A DNA stretch of 64,000 bases from Pontibacter lucknowensis (GCF_900156415.1 NZ_FTNM01000002.1:806001-870000), one strand, 5' to 3'. Numbered from the stretch's first letter, positions 26,310 through 35,992 are shown. The notes: generated by a model not told the origin, from the letters alone. Made by a program: numbers and translations.

Positions 26310-27632
26310 TTACCTGTTATTGAACAAAATCTCCTCATATCCGATCAACAGGTCGGCACGGGAACCTGGCGGGCGATAATAGATCAGGATGTCATAAGTG
26401 TTTCCTGTGGCAAAGTGGCTCCCCTCAAAGTAGCTGGCATCCGCTGCCTGTCCATTGGCGCGCTTTAGTGCATAGTAGTAGTTATAATAACCCTGCTTCA
26501 GCAATAGCCTCCCTTTATAAGCCTGCTGTTCCTGGTCGTAGCGCATACGGCTTTCGTCATTTAACAGCCAGTCGGTCAAGCCGCCCTGTATATACACTTC
26601 GCCTTGCTCCTCTCCTGTCTTCAACTCAAAATCTACCCAGGTATAGTCAGCATTCACAATCGAGTTACCATACTCTCTGTTGCCAAACAACATTTTACCG
26701 TCAGCGTCGGGGTCCTGGCTATACGCTGCACCAGCCCGGCTGCGATCAGGTTGTAGCAATATATGCACAGGCGAAGCTTCCAAATTGATCTGCTCTATAC
26801 CTAAACCTTTGAAGCGGATACTGCGCGAATCGAAGGAACGGAACTCGCTCAAACCCAGGAAGTGATCCTTCGCCTCGAAAAACACATACTCCAGTCGTCG
26901 CTGATCATCGCGAACAAAAGCCGGCCTTGGGTATACCTTGGCATTGTCCCAGCGGTGATTCTGACGCATGACAGCTTTTACCTCCTGTGCCGGATTCACC
27001 AGGGCGTAGTCTTTATAAAACACGTTGAACTCTACGGGTTGGCGGGCTGCTCTCCCCTCTGGGCCGGTTGGCATGCCAAGTTTGGCAGTTACGGCGACCA
27101 GGTTCTGGTATACCAGTATGCGCCTGGTCAACAGCAGATTACCTCCCTCCTCACTTACCTGCAGCACATAATTTCCGCTCAGTTTCACACGTGGCACCCG
27201 AAAGCGGTAATGGACATAGGGCACGCGGGTGTTGATGGAGTTCTGCACATCTGTGATGAAGAACTCGTTGAAGTCGTTGAGGTACTGCGCGTCATTCAGT
27301 CCGGAAGGGGTCCAGTCGGCGTTGCAGTGCACCAGTTTGGCCACGAGCCGCTGGGGACCGGCATTGAGGCGATCAAATTCCAGCAGGATGGGCTGCTCCT
27401 GTCCTATGGAAATAACGGCAGGTTCCAGTACTGCTTCCGGGCCGCCAGTGCCGCGGTAACACTGCACAGAGCGTATACTGTTATCGTACACATAGTCTTC
27501 ATAGCGTACGGACTGCTGCGTCGTACTGCCCGAAGTGGCATATCCCTGCTGTTCAAGCGGTACGCAGGCTGCCAGGCCCAGACAAATAGAAGCTACCGCA
27601 AAGGCGTTGCTAAACTTATTCCAGAACATCAT
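26310..27632 (-). CDS. Type IX secretion system plug protein (DUF5103), lipoprotein
   Basis: 440 residues. N-terminal lipoprotein signal with lipobox GLAAC. The mature protein matches the DUF5103 / T9SS plug family: VRYEDYVYDNSIRSVQCYRGTG at the start, the central LEFDRLNAGPQRLVAKLVHCNADWTPSGLNDAQYLNDFNEFFITD, and the closing LKQGYYNYYYAL ... EGSHFATGNTYDILIYYRPPGSRADLLIGYE. In Flavobacterium johnsoniae the Plug protein closes the periplasmic side of the SprA translocon. Presence implies a T9SS in this organism; core genes are elsewhere. Transcribed alone. Confidence 0.85.
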   Translation of the reverse strand: MMFWNKFSNAFAVASICLGLAACVPLEQQGYATSGSTTQQSVRYEDYVYDNSIRSVQCYRGTGGPEAVLEPAVISIGQEQPILLEFDRLNAGPQRLVAKLVHCNADWTPSGLNDAQYLNDFNEFFITDVQNSINTRVPYVHYRFRVPRVKLSGNYVLQVSEEGGNLLLTRRILVYQNLVAVTAKLGMPTGPEGRAARQPVEFNVFYKDYALVNPAQEVKAVMRQNHRWDNAKVYPRPAFVRDDQRRLEYVFFEAKDHFLGLSEFRSFDSRSIRFKGLGIEQINLEASPVHILLQPDRSRAGAAYSQDPDADGKMLFGNREYGNSIVNADYTWVDFELKTGEEQGEVYIQGGLTDWLLNDESRMRYDQEQQAYKGRLLLKQGYYNYYYALKRANGQAADASYFEGSHFATGNTYDILIYYRPPGSRADLLIGYEEILFNNR

Positions 27633-27816
27633 ATAATTCTATCAGCTACTAGTGGGCTTACAAAAACCACTACCCACACAATTATATCCGAAGATAGGAA
27701 TTTTTGAACAAAGCTGAAGTAACTGCGTAGTGGAGCATTGTATTTTTCCTTTAATCCACTGCATATCAATCGTTTATCACGTATAGGAATTAACGCGAAA
27801 CAAACAGCCCTTCACT

Positions 27817-28680
27817 ATGAAAAAAGTTCTACTGGCCGGCGCTACCGGGCACCTGGGGAGGCATATTTTCCGGGAGCTAAAGCAGCATGGATATGAAGTG
27901 CGTGTATTGGCGCGTAATCTGAAAAAAGCACAGTCCCTTTTCCCGGATCCGGAAGAGCTCGTGCTTGCCGACGCTACCAAACCCGTATCTCTGGAAGGCT
28001 GCTGTACGGGTATTGATGTAGTGATCTCAGCTCTGGGTAAAAATCTAAGCCTCCGTCACCAGGGCGGTGGCTCATTTCACGATATCAATTACAAGGCAAA
28101 CCTCAATTTATTAAAAGAAGCGGAGCAGGCTGGTGTTCGGCAGTTTATCTATGTGTCGGCATTCGGGGCAGGACGCTATCCGCAGCTGGCATACTTTAAG
28201 GCACATGCCGCCTTCGAGAAGGCCTTACGATACAGTTCACTCACTTATACCATTCTAAAACCGGTTGCCTTGTTTTCAGTATTTGAAGAGATGGCAGCCA
28301 TGGCAAGAAAAGGGCACATTGGGCAGCTTGGCCAGGGAGACAAACTCACGAACCCTATTTATGATGGGGATGTGGCCCGCATCGCAATCGATTGCATCGG
28401 AAAACCCAGCCAGTCCCTGGAGCTTGGCGGCCCCACTACCTACACACGACAGGAACTGGCGCAGCTGGTGTGTGATGCAGCGGGTTATAACGGACGTGTA
28501 GCCGAAATTCCCTTCGATTATGTGGATACGCTTCTGCCTTTTGTGCGGCTGCTCAGCCGTAACCTCTACGACAAACTGGCTTTTATGACGGCTGTGAGCA
28601 AAGTAGACTGTGTAGCACCTGCAGTAGGGCAGTATACTTTAGAAGATTATTTTGAGCTGGAACCTCAACTAAGTTCCTGA
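27817..28680 (+). CDS. SDR-family NAD(P)-binding oxidoreductase (atypical, NmrA-like)
   Basis: 287 residues. Rossmann N-terminus GATGHLG (8-14) with RVLARN after the second strand, VISALGKN, and a YVSAFGAG ... AYFKAHAAFEKAL stretch in place of the classical YxxxK. This is the atypical SDR group used as nucleotide-sensing or epimerase-like enzymes. Substrate unknown. It ends 5 bp before the convergent histidine kinase gene. Confidence 0.8.
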   Translation: MKKVLLAGATGHLGRHIFRELKQHGYEVRVLARNLKKAQSLFPDPEELVLADATKPVSLEGCCTGIDVVISALGKNLSLRHQGGGSFHDINYKANLNLLKEAEQAGVRQFIYVSAFGAGRYPQLAYFKAHAAFEKALRYSSLTYTILKPVALFSVFEEMAAMARKGHIGQLGQGDKLTNPIYDGDVARIAIDCIGKPSQSLELGGPTTYTRQELAQLVCDAAGYNGRVAEIPFDYVDTLLPFVRLLSRNLYDKLAFMTAVSKVDCVAPAVGQYTLEDYFELEPQLSS

Positions 28681-28685
28681 GCCGA

Positions 28686-30047
28686 TCAAAACCTCAGTAT
28701 AAAAGTAGTTCCTCTATCCAGCTCCGACTGCACAGAAATAGAGCCTTTATGAAGACGCATGATCTGACGGGACAGGCTGAGCCCTATACCTGATCCGCTC
28801 TTCTTTGTAGTGAAGAAAGGAATGAAAATCTTGGTCGTGGCCTCTGCCGTCATACCCTGTCCGTTATCCTCCACCTCCAGGCACACGCGGCTTCGTTCGT
28901 CCAGGTAGGCACGTACAGTTATCTGTTTGTGGGCTCTTTCCTGAACTGCTTCCATCGCATTTTTAACCAGGTTGATGATCACCTGCTCCACCATACCTCT
29001 GTCGGCCGATAGCAACAGACTGCTGCCTGACCGCAACTCAATCTTAAAGTGAATGTCCTGCTGTATCAGCTGTTCTCGCAACAAGGTCTTTATTTCTGAG
29101 AGCAACTCCCCTACATCGATCAGCGTCAACTCCGGTACCGTGATGCGGGTCAGGTTACGGAAATCATTCACAAAATGAATCAGGCCATCGCTTCTGCGGC
29201 TGATCGTGTGCAGGCACTGGCGGATGTCCAGCAGTTCGTCCCGCAGCACTGTGATCTCCTCGGCATTCGTATCATCAACATACCCGCTTATTTCTTCGCC
29301 AGCACTGGCTGAGAGTGAGGCAATGGGCGTCACAGAGTTCATGATTTCATGGGTCAGCACCTTGATCAGGTTCTGCCATGCTTCCATCTCCTTGTCCTCC
29401 AGTTCCCGCTGTATGTTCTGTACCGATGCCAGCTTTACCTTATCTCCCAGCATCACCAGCTCGATCACCTGCACCGATAGGTTCGTTACTGAGCCTCCCT
29501 GTCGCAGTGGAACAACTGCTTTCTCGCCATGGTCCAGTCCAGAAAGGCGAACAGCTAAGTCAGGGTATAGAGCAGCCAGCTCCTGTATCTGATGCAGCGC
29601 CCCGACCTGCAGTAGCTTGCGGGCAGCGTGGTTGAGCAGCAGGATGCTGCCATCGTTTTTATAAGTGATGATGCCTGTTCCGACGTGCTGCACGATAGCT
29701 TCAAAATAGTGCAGGTGCGCCTCTTTTTCGGCCCGCACTGCCCTGAATTTTTTCATCACTTCATTCAAACCCGCTGCCAGTTCCCGGTGCAATCTGCCAC
29801 CTGTCGATGCAGGTATAAGCTCTGTAAAATCGTCGTGCCGGATGGAGTTCAGGAAGCTCAGAAACTGCCGGTTTGTGCGCTCATGGAAGCGCACCAGCAG
29901 AAAAACCTGTAGCAGCAGGAAGAGCAAAAGTCCGATGAATGTGCCCCGGTAGGCCGGATCCAGCCCTACCTTTGCCAGCGCAAAAACAGTAAGTGCCAGA
30001 ATGATGAGCCGCAGCACCAACTGTAACCGGTAGTTGTTAAAGCGCAT
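28686..30047 (-). CDS. Sensor histidine kinase, NtrY-like
   Basis: 453 residues. Two membrane helices (about 10-27 and 35-53) with almost no loop between, then a HAMP-like linker, a PAS-like region (about 108-205), a dimerisation helix with the phospho-acceptor His233 in LTHEIMNSVTPI, and an HATPase domain (N-box VINLVKNAMEAVQE, G1 DNGQGM, G2 KSGSGIGLSL). Partner of the sigma-54 response regulator: the genes overlap by 11 bp. The short periplasmic loop suggests that it senses the membrane or a cytosolic signal. Confidence 0.9.
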   Translation of the reverse strand: MRFNNYRLQLVLRLIILALTVFALAKVGLDPAYRGTFIGLLLFLLLQVFLLVRFHERTNRQFLSFLNSIRHDDFTELIPASTGGRLHRELAAGLNEVMKKFRAVRAEKEAHLHYFEAIVQHVGTGIITYKNDGSILLLNHAARKLLQVGALHQIQELAALYPDLAVRLSGLDHGEKAVVPLRQGGSVTNLSVQVIELVMLGDKVKLASVQNIQRELEDKEMEAWQNLIKVLTHEIMNSVTPIASLSASAGEEISGYVDDTNAEEITVLRDELLDIRQCLHTISRRSDGLIHFVNDFRNLTRITVPELTLIDVGELLSEIKTLLREQLIQQDIHFKIELRSGSSLLLSADRGMVEQVIINLVKNAMEAVQERAHKQITVRAYLDERSRVCLEVEDNGQGMTAEATTKIFIPFFTTKKSGSGIGLSLSRQIMRLHKGSISVQSELDRGTTFILRF

Positions 30048-31425
30048 ATTTCTCTAGTCTTCGGTACAAAGCACCGCGGGACAGACCCAGTTCTTTGGCT
30101 GCTTTTGATACATTGCCTTCGTGTAACTGCATGGCCCGTTGCACCGCCTCTCGCTCCAGGTCCTCCAGATTCTGAGAGTTAGAAAATACCGCCGGAGCGG
30201 TTGCAGAAACGGCCGGTTCATCAGGTATAAAGAAAAAATCGTCCGGCTGCAATTCGCGGTTATCGCTCATGATGGAGGCACGCTCGAGCACATGCTGGAG
30301 CTCCCGCACATTGCCTGGCCAGGTATAGCGACGCAGCTTGGCCAGCGCGGCGTCAGAGAGTCGCTTGAGCGGCTGCTTATACTTGGTGGCGTATGTTTGC
30401 AGATAATGATCCGCAAATAAGGGAATGTCCTCCAGGCGCTCACGGAGCGGTGGCAGATTCAGCTCCACCGTGTTGATGCGGTAAAGCAGGTCCTGTCTGA
30501 ATTCGTGCCGTTGTACCATTTCTTTCAGTGGCATATTGGTAGCGCAGATCAGGCGCACATCAATAGGTATAGGTTTGTTGGTCCCTACCCGGATGATCTC
30601 TCTGCGCTGCAGCACTGTCAGCAGCTTGCTTTGGAGGGCAGGCGACAAATTCCCGATCTCATCCAGAAAAAGCGTACCGCCGTTGGCAGCTTCAAACCGC
30701 CCCACCCTGTCCTCTTTCGCATCCGTAAAGGCGCCTTTCTTATGTCCGAAGAGTTCACTCTCAAACAGGGTTTCTGTGATGGCTCCCATGTCTACCGTCA
30801 CAAATACCTTATCAGCCCTCGAGGAGCGTTGGTGAATGGTGCGGGCGATGACTTCTTTTCCGGTGCCGTTTTCGCCCAGCAGCAGAATGTCTGCATCGGT
30901 ACGGGCGACTTTATCAATGATGGAAAACAGGCTGCGCATGGCCTGGCTCTCACCTGTGATGACCGGCTGCTGGTTCTGCAGCTCAGCGGTGAGGGTGCGG
31001 TTTACCTGCCGGAGCTGGTTTACCTCTTTGTAAGAATGGCGCAGCTTGGAAGCGGCAGTCAGTGTTGCCAGTAACTTCTCGTTCTGCCAGGGCTTAAGCA
31101 CGAAGTCAGTAGCACCCTCTTTCAGCGCGCGCACGGCCATCTCCACATCCCCGAAAGCAGTAATCATTACGACTACGGCCGATGGGTCATATTTCAGAAT
31201 CTCCTTTAGCCAGAAAAAACCCTCCTGACCGCTCGTAATGTCCTGACTGAAGTTCATATCCAGAAGAATGATGTCGAACTCTTCATTGGAAACCAGGAAG
31301 GGAATCTTCTTCGGATTCTTTTCCATTACCACTTCTTTGGCATATTTGCGCAGCAGCATTTTGGCTGAAAACAACACATCTTCGTTGTCGTCGATCACCA
31401 GTATTCTTCCCAGGTTTTGTTCCAT
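30037..31425 (-). CDS. Sigma-54-dependent response regulator (NtrC family)
   Basis: 462 residues. Receiver domain with phospho-acceptor Asp56 (IILLDMNFS), AAA+ domain with Walker A GENGTGKE (184-191) and Walker B TLFLDEIGNL, and a Fis-type HTH (NVSKAAKELGLSRGALYRRLEKY) at the end. The sigma-54-contacting loop reads GAFTDA (231-236) instead of canonical GAFTGA, a variant I believe is not rare in this phylum. First gene of the pair with the kinase; divergent from the FtsX-type permease gene, which is its likely target. Confidence 0.92.
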   Translation of the reverse strand: MEQNLGRILVIDDNEDVLFSAKMLLRKYAKEVVMEKNPKKIPFLVSNEEFDIILLDMNFSQDITSGQEGFFWLKEILKYDPSAVVVMITAFGDVEMAVRALKEGATDFVLKPWQNEKLLATLTAASKLRHSYKEVNQLRQVNRTLTAELQNQQPVITGESQAMRSLFSIIDKVARTDADILLLGENGTGKEVIARTIHQRSSRADKVFVTVDMGAITETLFESELFGHKKGAFTDAKEDRVGRFEAANGGTLFLDEIGNLSPALQSKLLTVLQRREIIRVGTNKPIPIDVRLICATNMPLKEMVQRHEFRQDLLYRINTVELNLPPLRERLEDIPLFADHYLQTYATKYKQPLKRLSDAALAKLRRYTWPGNVRELQHVLERASIMSDNRELQPDDFFFIPDEPAVSATAPAVFSNSQNLEDLEREAVQRAMQLHEGNVSKAAKELGLSRGALYRRLEKYAL

Positions 31426-31521
31426 GACAGGTATAGGTTTTAGAATAAGAGGATAGAAAATTATGCCAGTCGGGTTAAATGCTTAATTTAAGATAAATTT
31501 AGGAAAAATATAGCTTATACC

Positions 31522-31547
31522 TGTCCAGCCACGGACAATAAGTGTCC
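31522..31547. promoter_or_regulatory. Three TGTCC/GGACA half-sites, candidate enhancer for the sigma-54 regulator
   Basis: TGTCC at 31522, GGACA at 31533 and TGTCC at 31543 form two overlapping inverted repeats with 11- and 10-bp centre steps, about one helical turn. They lie in the 243-bp gap between the divergent regulator and permease genes, where an upstream activating site would be. Confidence 0.45.
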
Positions 31548-31668
31548 ACAACTGGTCAACCGAACAGTACGCCTATACCTGATAAAGGCAACAAAGCCCT
31601 TTTTGCAGGACTGGCACAACAATGGATTTAGCCAGGCTAATCGTTCTACTCCTAAAGCTGTGCACGAC

Positions 31669-34092
31669 ATGTTAAAGCTATACTTCCTTACGGCCTTCCG
31701 GTCCCTTCTACGCAGCAGAGGCTACAGCCTGCTCAACGTGCTGGGTCTGGCACTGGGCATTACCTGCAGCATCCTGCTCTTCCTGGTCATTCAGTACGAG
31801 CTCAGCTATGACACCTTCCACAGCAAAGGAGATCGTATCTACCGGCTCAGCGTTGATGCGCATTATGCTGATGGTGTCTTTCAAACCACCTCCATTCACT
31901 TTCCGGCTACCAATGCATTGCGAAACAACAATCCGGGGTTTGAAAACATCACCCAAATGTATTCAGAAAATGACGGACAGGTAACTGTTCCGGGCGATGG
32001 CAATATGGCACCACGCCATTTTATCAATCAGGGTAATATTGCTTTTGTGGAGCCGGCCTTCTTTGATGTATTTGACTTCGACACAGGTGGACAGGACCTG
32101 CGCAGCTACATGCTGGAACCTAACAATGTGGTGCTCACCAATAGCATGGCAAAGCTTTTCTTTCCGGATGAAGATGAAGTGATCGGCAAGATCATCATTT
32201 ACAATAATAAACTAACGCTGAAAATAGTAGCTGTCATACCTGACTTTCCGGTTACGACCGATTTTCCATTTGTCATGCTCGCTTCATACCCTACCCTACA
32301 GGGCTTTCTGCCTTTTGATCTCAGCAGTTGGACCACCCTCATGAGTAACCACACCGCTTTTGCCGTGTTGCCCCCAAACGCAGATATAGATGCACTAGAG
32401 CAGCAGGCAAACACTATTATAAAGCGACTGATGCCAGACCAGAGATCCGCTACTGAGCGCATCAAGCTGCAGCCGCTGCATGACATTCATTTCAATGCGG
32501 CATACGGCAATTATTCGCAGCGCACCATATCCAAAGAAGTGATCTGGTCGATGGCCCTGATCGGTCTGCTGCTGCTGGTGACAGCCTGCATCAACTTTAT
32601 TAACCTGGCTACAGCACTGGCCGTGCGACGAGCCCGGGAGATAGGTATACGCAAAGTAATGGGCAGTAATCAGTTGCAACTGATGCTCCAGTTCCTGGGT
32701 GAAACACTGCTGATCACCCTGGTAGCCACACTTATATCTGCCATTCTTGTTGAACTGGCCTTACCGCATCTTAATCAACTGCTGGGCCTGAAGATAACCT
32801 TCAGCTTTTTGGAAAATCCTCAGCTACTGCTCTTTGTGGTACTGCAGGTGCTGCTCGTTACATTATTTGCAGGCTTATACCCTGCCTTTTTGTTAGCACG
32901 CTTCCAGCCAATTGCCGCCTTGCGCAGCCGTATGTCGGTTCAGGAAGTTGGGGGGCTGTCCCTGCGACGCAGCCTGGTTGTGCTGCAGTTTACCATTTGC
33001 CAGGTTCTCATCATCTGCACACTAATTGTAAACGAGCAGATGCAATACCTCCGTAACAAAGATCTGGGCTTTGACAAGGATGCTGTGGTAACAGTTCCGC
33101 TGCCCCGGGATAAAAGTGCTAAAATGGAGGCTCTTCGGGATGAGATTCTCAGAGACCCGGCGCTTCTCGGTGTTACCTTCGGTTCTGCCCCACCCTCCTC
33201 TGAAATAACACGCCTCAGCAGATTCCGGTATGGCCATGCAGAGAATATCATTCCTTTTCAGGCCAACATGAAATCCACGGACGAGCACTACCTGGAGCTA
33301 TTCGACATCAAGCTCGTCGCGGGTCGTATGTTCCGGGCAGATGGATTTGCAGAAGACTCTATCCTGCAGGTGCTCATCAATGAAACCATGCGCCGCAAAC
33401 TAGATTTGAAGCAACCTGAGGAAGCCATAGGCAAAAATCTATACCTTAACGGCGGAGAGCAGAAGGCTATTATTGTGGGCGTAGTCGAAGACTTTCATCA
33501 GAACTCACTGCGCGACCCGATCGACCCGGCCATCTTTTACTCCGGTGACAGCGATTACTTCTTTATGATGGCCAAGGTAGACCTGCGCCAGTCAGAAGCG
33601 GCCCTGGCGCACCTGGAGCAGGTATGGCAGAAGGCCTACCCGGAAACCGTGTTTCATTATGAATTTATGGACGAGACGCTAAACCGCTTTTACAGAGACG
33701 AGTTACGACAAAGCACCCTTTTCAAAATTTTCTCCTTCATCGCCATTTTCATTGGCTGTCTGGGCCTTTACGGACTCATCGCCTTTATGGCAACCCAGCG
33801 CACCAAAGAGATAGGTATACGCAAGGTCATGGGTGCTTCGGTGTTCCAGATCACTGTGCTCTTCTCCAAGGAATTTGTGAAACTTGTACTGATCGCCTTT
33901 GTACTGGCAGCCCCTATTGCCTGGTACCTGATGAGTCAATGGCTGCAGGACTTTACCTACCGCATCAGCATCGGCTATATTCCGTTCCTGATGGCTGGAG
34001 CCGCCACCCTTGTCATTGCACTGATCACCATGAGCACACAGGCAGTAAGGGCAGCTATAGCCAATCCGGTGCTTTCCTTAAAGGCAGAATGA
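31669..34092 (+). CDS. ABC transporter permease, MacB/FtsX type
   Basis: 807 residues from the ATG at 31669 (MLKLYFLTAFRSLLRSRGYSLLNVLGLALGITC, the normal start of this group). Two MacB-like periplasmic core domains each followed by an FtsX domain of three or four helices; the repeat is obvious from REIGIRKVMGSN (first half) and KEIGIRKVMGAS (second half). Such four-plus-four permeases work with a separate MacB-type ATPase, not found next to it. They move substrates or force across the envelope, often in efflux. The neighbouring sigma-54 two-component pair probably controls it. Confidence 0.88.
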   Translation: MLKLYFLTAFRSLLRSRGYSLLNVLGLALGITCSILLFLVIQYELSYDTFHSKGDRIYRLSVDAHYADGVFQTTSIHFPATNALRNNNPGFENITQMYSENDGQVTVPGDGNMAPRHFINQGNIAFVEPAFFDVFDFDTGGQDLRSYMLEPNNVVLTNSMAKLFFPDEDEVIGKIIIYNNKLTLKIVAVIPDFPVTTDFPFVMLASYPTLQGFLPFDLSSWTTLMSNHTAFAVLPPNADIDALEQQANTIIKRLMPDQRSATERIKLQPLHDIHFNAAYGNYSQRTISKEVIWSMALIGLLLLVTACINFINLATALAVRRAREIGIRKVMGSNQLQLMLQFLGETLLITLVATLISAILVELALPHLNQLLGLKITFSFLENPQLLLFVVLQVLLVTLFAGLYPAFLLARFQPIAALRSRMSVQEVGGLSLRRSLVVLQFTICQVLIICTLIVNEQMQYLRNKDLGFDKDAVVTVPLPRDKSAKMEALRDEILRDPALLGVTFGSAPPSSEITRLSRFRYGHAENIIPFQANMKSTDEHYLELFDIKLVAGRMFRADGFAEDSILQVLINETMRRKLDLKQPEEAIGKNLYLNGGEQKAIIVGVVEDFHQNSLRDPIDPAIFYSGDSDYFFMMAKVDLRQSEAALAHLEQVWQKAYPETVFHYEFMDETLNRFYRDELRQSTLFKIFSFIAIFIGCLGLYGLIAFMATQRTKEIGIRKVMGASVFQITVLFSKEFVKLVLIAFVLAAPIAWYLMSQWLQDFTYRISIGYIPFLMAGAATLVIALITMSTQAVRAAIANPVLSLKAE

Positions 34093-34184
34093 TCCTCTTG
34101 ATTGTAAGTCAAAAATTTTCTCTCTAAAAGTGAGGCAATTACGTGTCATGGCTTATTTTTTTGACAAAAAAGCCGGGCTGAGGC

Positions 34185-34215
34185 TTTGCAAAATAAAAGC
34201 GGCCCGCTATATTTG
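34185..34215 (+). promoter_or_regulatory. Promoter of tRNA-Glu, full Bacteroidota consensus
   Basis: TTTG at 34185-34188, exactly 19 bp, then TATATTTG at 34208-34215: a perfect TTTG-N19-TAnnTTTG. The tRNA begins 20 bp after the -7 box. Confidence 0.85.
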
Positions 34216-34234
34216 CATCACAATACGACAGAAT

Positions 34235-34306
34235 GGTCCGTTCGTCTAGGGGTTAGGACTCCAGATTTTCATTCTGGCAACAGGGGTTCGATTCCCCTAC
34301 GGACTA
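34235..34306 (+). tRNA. tRNA-Glu (anticodon TTC)
   Basis: Cloverleaf by eye: acceptor GGTCCGT pairs with ACGGACT (first pair G-T), D arm GTCTAGGGGTTAGGAC, anticodon arm CCAGA-TTTTCAT-TCTGG with TTC at the centre, and T arm AGGGG-TTCGATT-CCCCT. CCA is not encoded (CTA follows the discriminator A). A U-tailed hairpin terminator follows within a few bases. Confidence 0.95.
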
Positions 34307-34309
34307 CTA

Positions 34310-34344
34310 AAAAGCCGCTCCACATCAAATGGAGCGGCTTTTTT
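34310..34344 (+). terminator. Terminator of tRNA-Glu
   Basis: AAAAGCCGCTCCA pairs with TGGAGCGGCTTTT around seven bases, followed by further T. Confidence 0.9.
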
Positions 34345-34432
34345 GATTTCATTCTGCCAAGAACAGATAGCTATACCTTATACGTGTATGCGGGTAGTGC
34401 ATACCGCACAGGTCACGAATCCCAAACTAGCT

Positions 34433-35275
34433 TTACAAAGCCTCTGCTACAGAATCAGCCATGGGTGTGGTTGGGTGTCCAATCAGTTTGGAAAGCTGGC
34501 GGCTATCGTCGTATAGGGCACCATTCGAAGCGGCTACGTCCCAGCCGGCTATGGCTTTTGCCATACTATCCGGAAGCCCATACCCTGCCAGTGCAGCAGC
34601 ATAGTCTGCCTCCGGTAGATTTTTGTAAGGGATGTCTTTACTGGTCTGGCGGGAGATCTCGTCGGCCAGGTCGCTGAGGGTATAGGCCTCGTCGCCGGCC
34701 AGTTCGTATACCTTGCCTCCATGCCCCAGGCTTGTCAGCACCGCTACTGCTGCTTCTGCATAATCCTCTCTGGATGCGGAGGAAATTTTGCCCTCACCGG
34801 CACTGCCGATAAAAGCGCCGCCGGCAATTGCGCCCTGTACTGAGCCGGTATAGTTTTCAGTGTACCAGCCATTGCGTAGGATAGTGTATGCTATACCTGA
34901 ATCCTTGATCATGCGCTCTGTGGCGCGGTGCTCTTCAGCCAGGCTTAGCAAAGAGGTATCGGCATGCAGCAGGCTGGTGTAGACGATCCGTTTTACTTCC
35001 GCTTTTTTGGCAGCCTCGATCACATTTTTATGCTGCGCGGCACGCTGCCCCACCTCACTGGATGAGATCAGGAGCAGGGTGTCTATACCTTGCAGGGCAC
35101 TGTCCAGCGTCTCTGTTTTCGTATAGTCTGCTTCGCGCACTTCCACCCCCATCCCTTCTGCTTTCTGAGGTTCGCGCACCAGCGCTATAATGTTTTCGGG
35201 CTCCACCTTAGCTTTTAGTCTCGTAACAACCAGCCTTCCCAATTGGCCTGTTGCACCTGTAATGCCTATTTTCAT
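34433..35275 (-). CDS. qorB: NAD(P)H quinone oxidoreductase 2-like SDR (QorB/YtfG)
   Basis: 280 residues. NmrA-type Rossmann start GITGATGQLGRLV (4-16), LLLISSSEVGQRAAQHKNVIEAAKKAEVKRIVYTSLLHAD and AYTILRNGWYTENY match E. coli QorB closely in pattern. QorB reduces quinones with NADPH. It is the last gene of a same-strand run of four after a Crp/Fnr regulator. The order (NAD(P)-binding protein, extradiol dioxygenase, esterase, quinone reductase) suggests joint action on catechols and quinones. Confidence 0.82.
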   Translation of the reverse strand: MKIGITGATGQLGRLVVTRLKAKVEPENIIALVREPQKAEGMGVEVREADYTKTETLDSALQGIDTLLLISSSEVGQRAAQHKNVIEAAKKAEVKRIVYTSLLHADTSLLSLAEEHRATERMIKDSGIAYTILRNGWYTENYTGSVQGAIAGGAFIGSAGEGKISSASREDYAEAAVAVLTSLGHGGKVYELAGDEAYTLSDLADEISRQTSKDIPYKNLPEADYAAALAGYGLPDSMAKAIAGWDVAASNGALYDDSRQLSKLIGHPTTPMADSVAEAL

Positions 35276-35320
35276 ATCGGTTTTATTAGGTATGTATACT
35301 TTAATTTAATTTTAAAAAAG

Positions 35321-35992
35321 CTATTTCAGCCAATCGAGCACAGCCGCTATTACTTCGCCAGTCAGCTGGTGCCCCATTTCCAGCTCATGATAAGCCGGTG
35401 TAATACCTGCGCTTTCTAAAAACACCTTTGCTTCGCGGGCATAATGCACAGGCAAAGTTGCATCCTGCGTACCGTGTGCGATAAATACACGCAGGCTTTT
35501 CAGCTTGTCCGAAGAAGCAAGCAGCGGCCTGATCTCCTTCAGTATCCTGCCGCTGAAGGCAAGCACCCCGGCTACCAACTCAGGCTGCGTCAGGCCAATG
35601 GTATAGCTCATGATAGCCCCCTGGCTAAATCCGCCCAGGTATACTTCGTCTATACTGTACTTTGCCTTCACCTGGGAGATAAATTCCCGGATGAGCTCGC
35701 GGCTCTGCTCCTCCTGCCCGGCGTTGATCATTGGCTTGCCCGAAGAAAAATCTACCTGATACCAGGCATAACGTCCCTCTCCCAGCACAATAGGACCACG
35801 AGGTGAGATCACCATCACATCATCCGGTAGGTATGGAGCCAGGCTGAACAGGTCCTGCTCATGGCTCCCGACCCCGTGCAGCAGGATCAGCGCTTTCCGC
35901 TTTCCCAAAGCTTCACTTGCTGGCCGCACCAGGTATTTCAAAACCATGTCCGATGCAAGCGTGTCAGCCTTTATGTCTTCTCTGAATACCAT
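35321..35992 (-). CDS. Alpha/beta hydrolase, phospholipase/carboxylesterase family (MhqD-like)
   Basis: 223 residues. Catalytic triad visible: Ser in GGFSQGA, Asp in HGTQDATLPV, and His in MGHQLT; LLHGVGSHEQDLF gives the oxyanion-hole region. Small cytosolic esterase family that includes Bacillus MhqD, a member of the quinone-responsive MhqR regulon. Start codon 30 bp from the neighbouring dioxygenase gene's stop, so probably co-transcribed. Substrate not established. Confidence 0.82.
   Translation of the reverse strand: MVFREDIKADTLASDMVLKYLVRPASEALGKRKALILLHGVGSHEQDLFSLAPYLPDDVMVISPRGPIVLGEGRYAWYQVDFSSGKPMINAGQEEQSRELIREFISQVKAKYSIDEVYLGGFSQGAIMSYTIGLTQPELVAGVLAFSGRILKEIRPLLASSDKLKSLRVFIAHGTQDATLPVHYAREAKVFLESAGITPAYHELEMGHQLTGEVIAAVLDWLK

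Noticed and set aside
26862..27707. Plus-strand open frame (281 codons) opposite the T9SS plug gene
   Set aside because: Antisense shadow without recognisable features; it also runs into the plug gene's promoter region.
31612..31627. TGGCAC as the -24 part of a sigma-54 promoter for the permease gene
   Set aside because: The matching -12 element (TTGC) is not at the required spacing.
34141..34182. Terminator hairpin after the ABC permease (GGCTT...AAGCC)
   Set aside because: Only five GC-containing pairs with an A/T tract in the loop region; too weak to call, and it overlaps the tRNA promoter.
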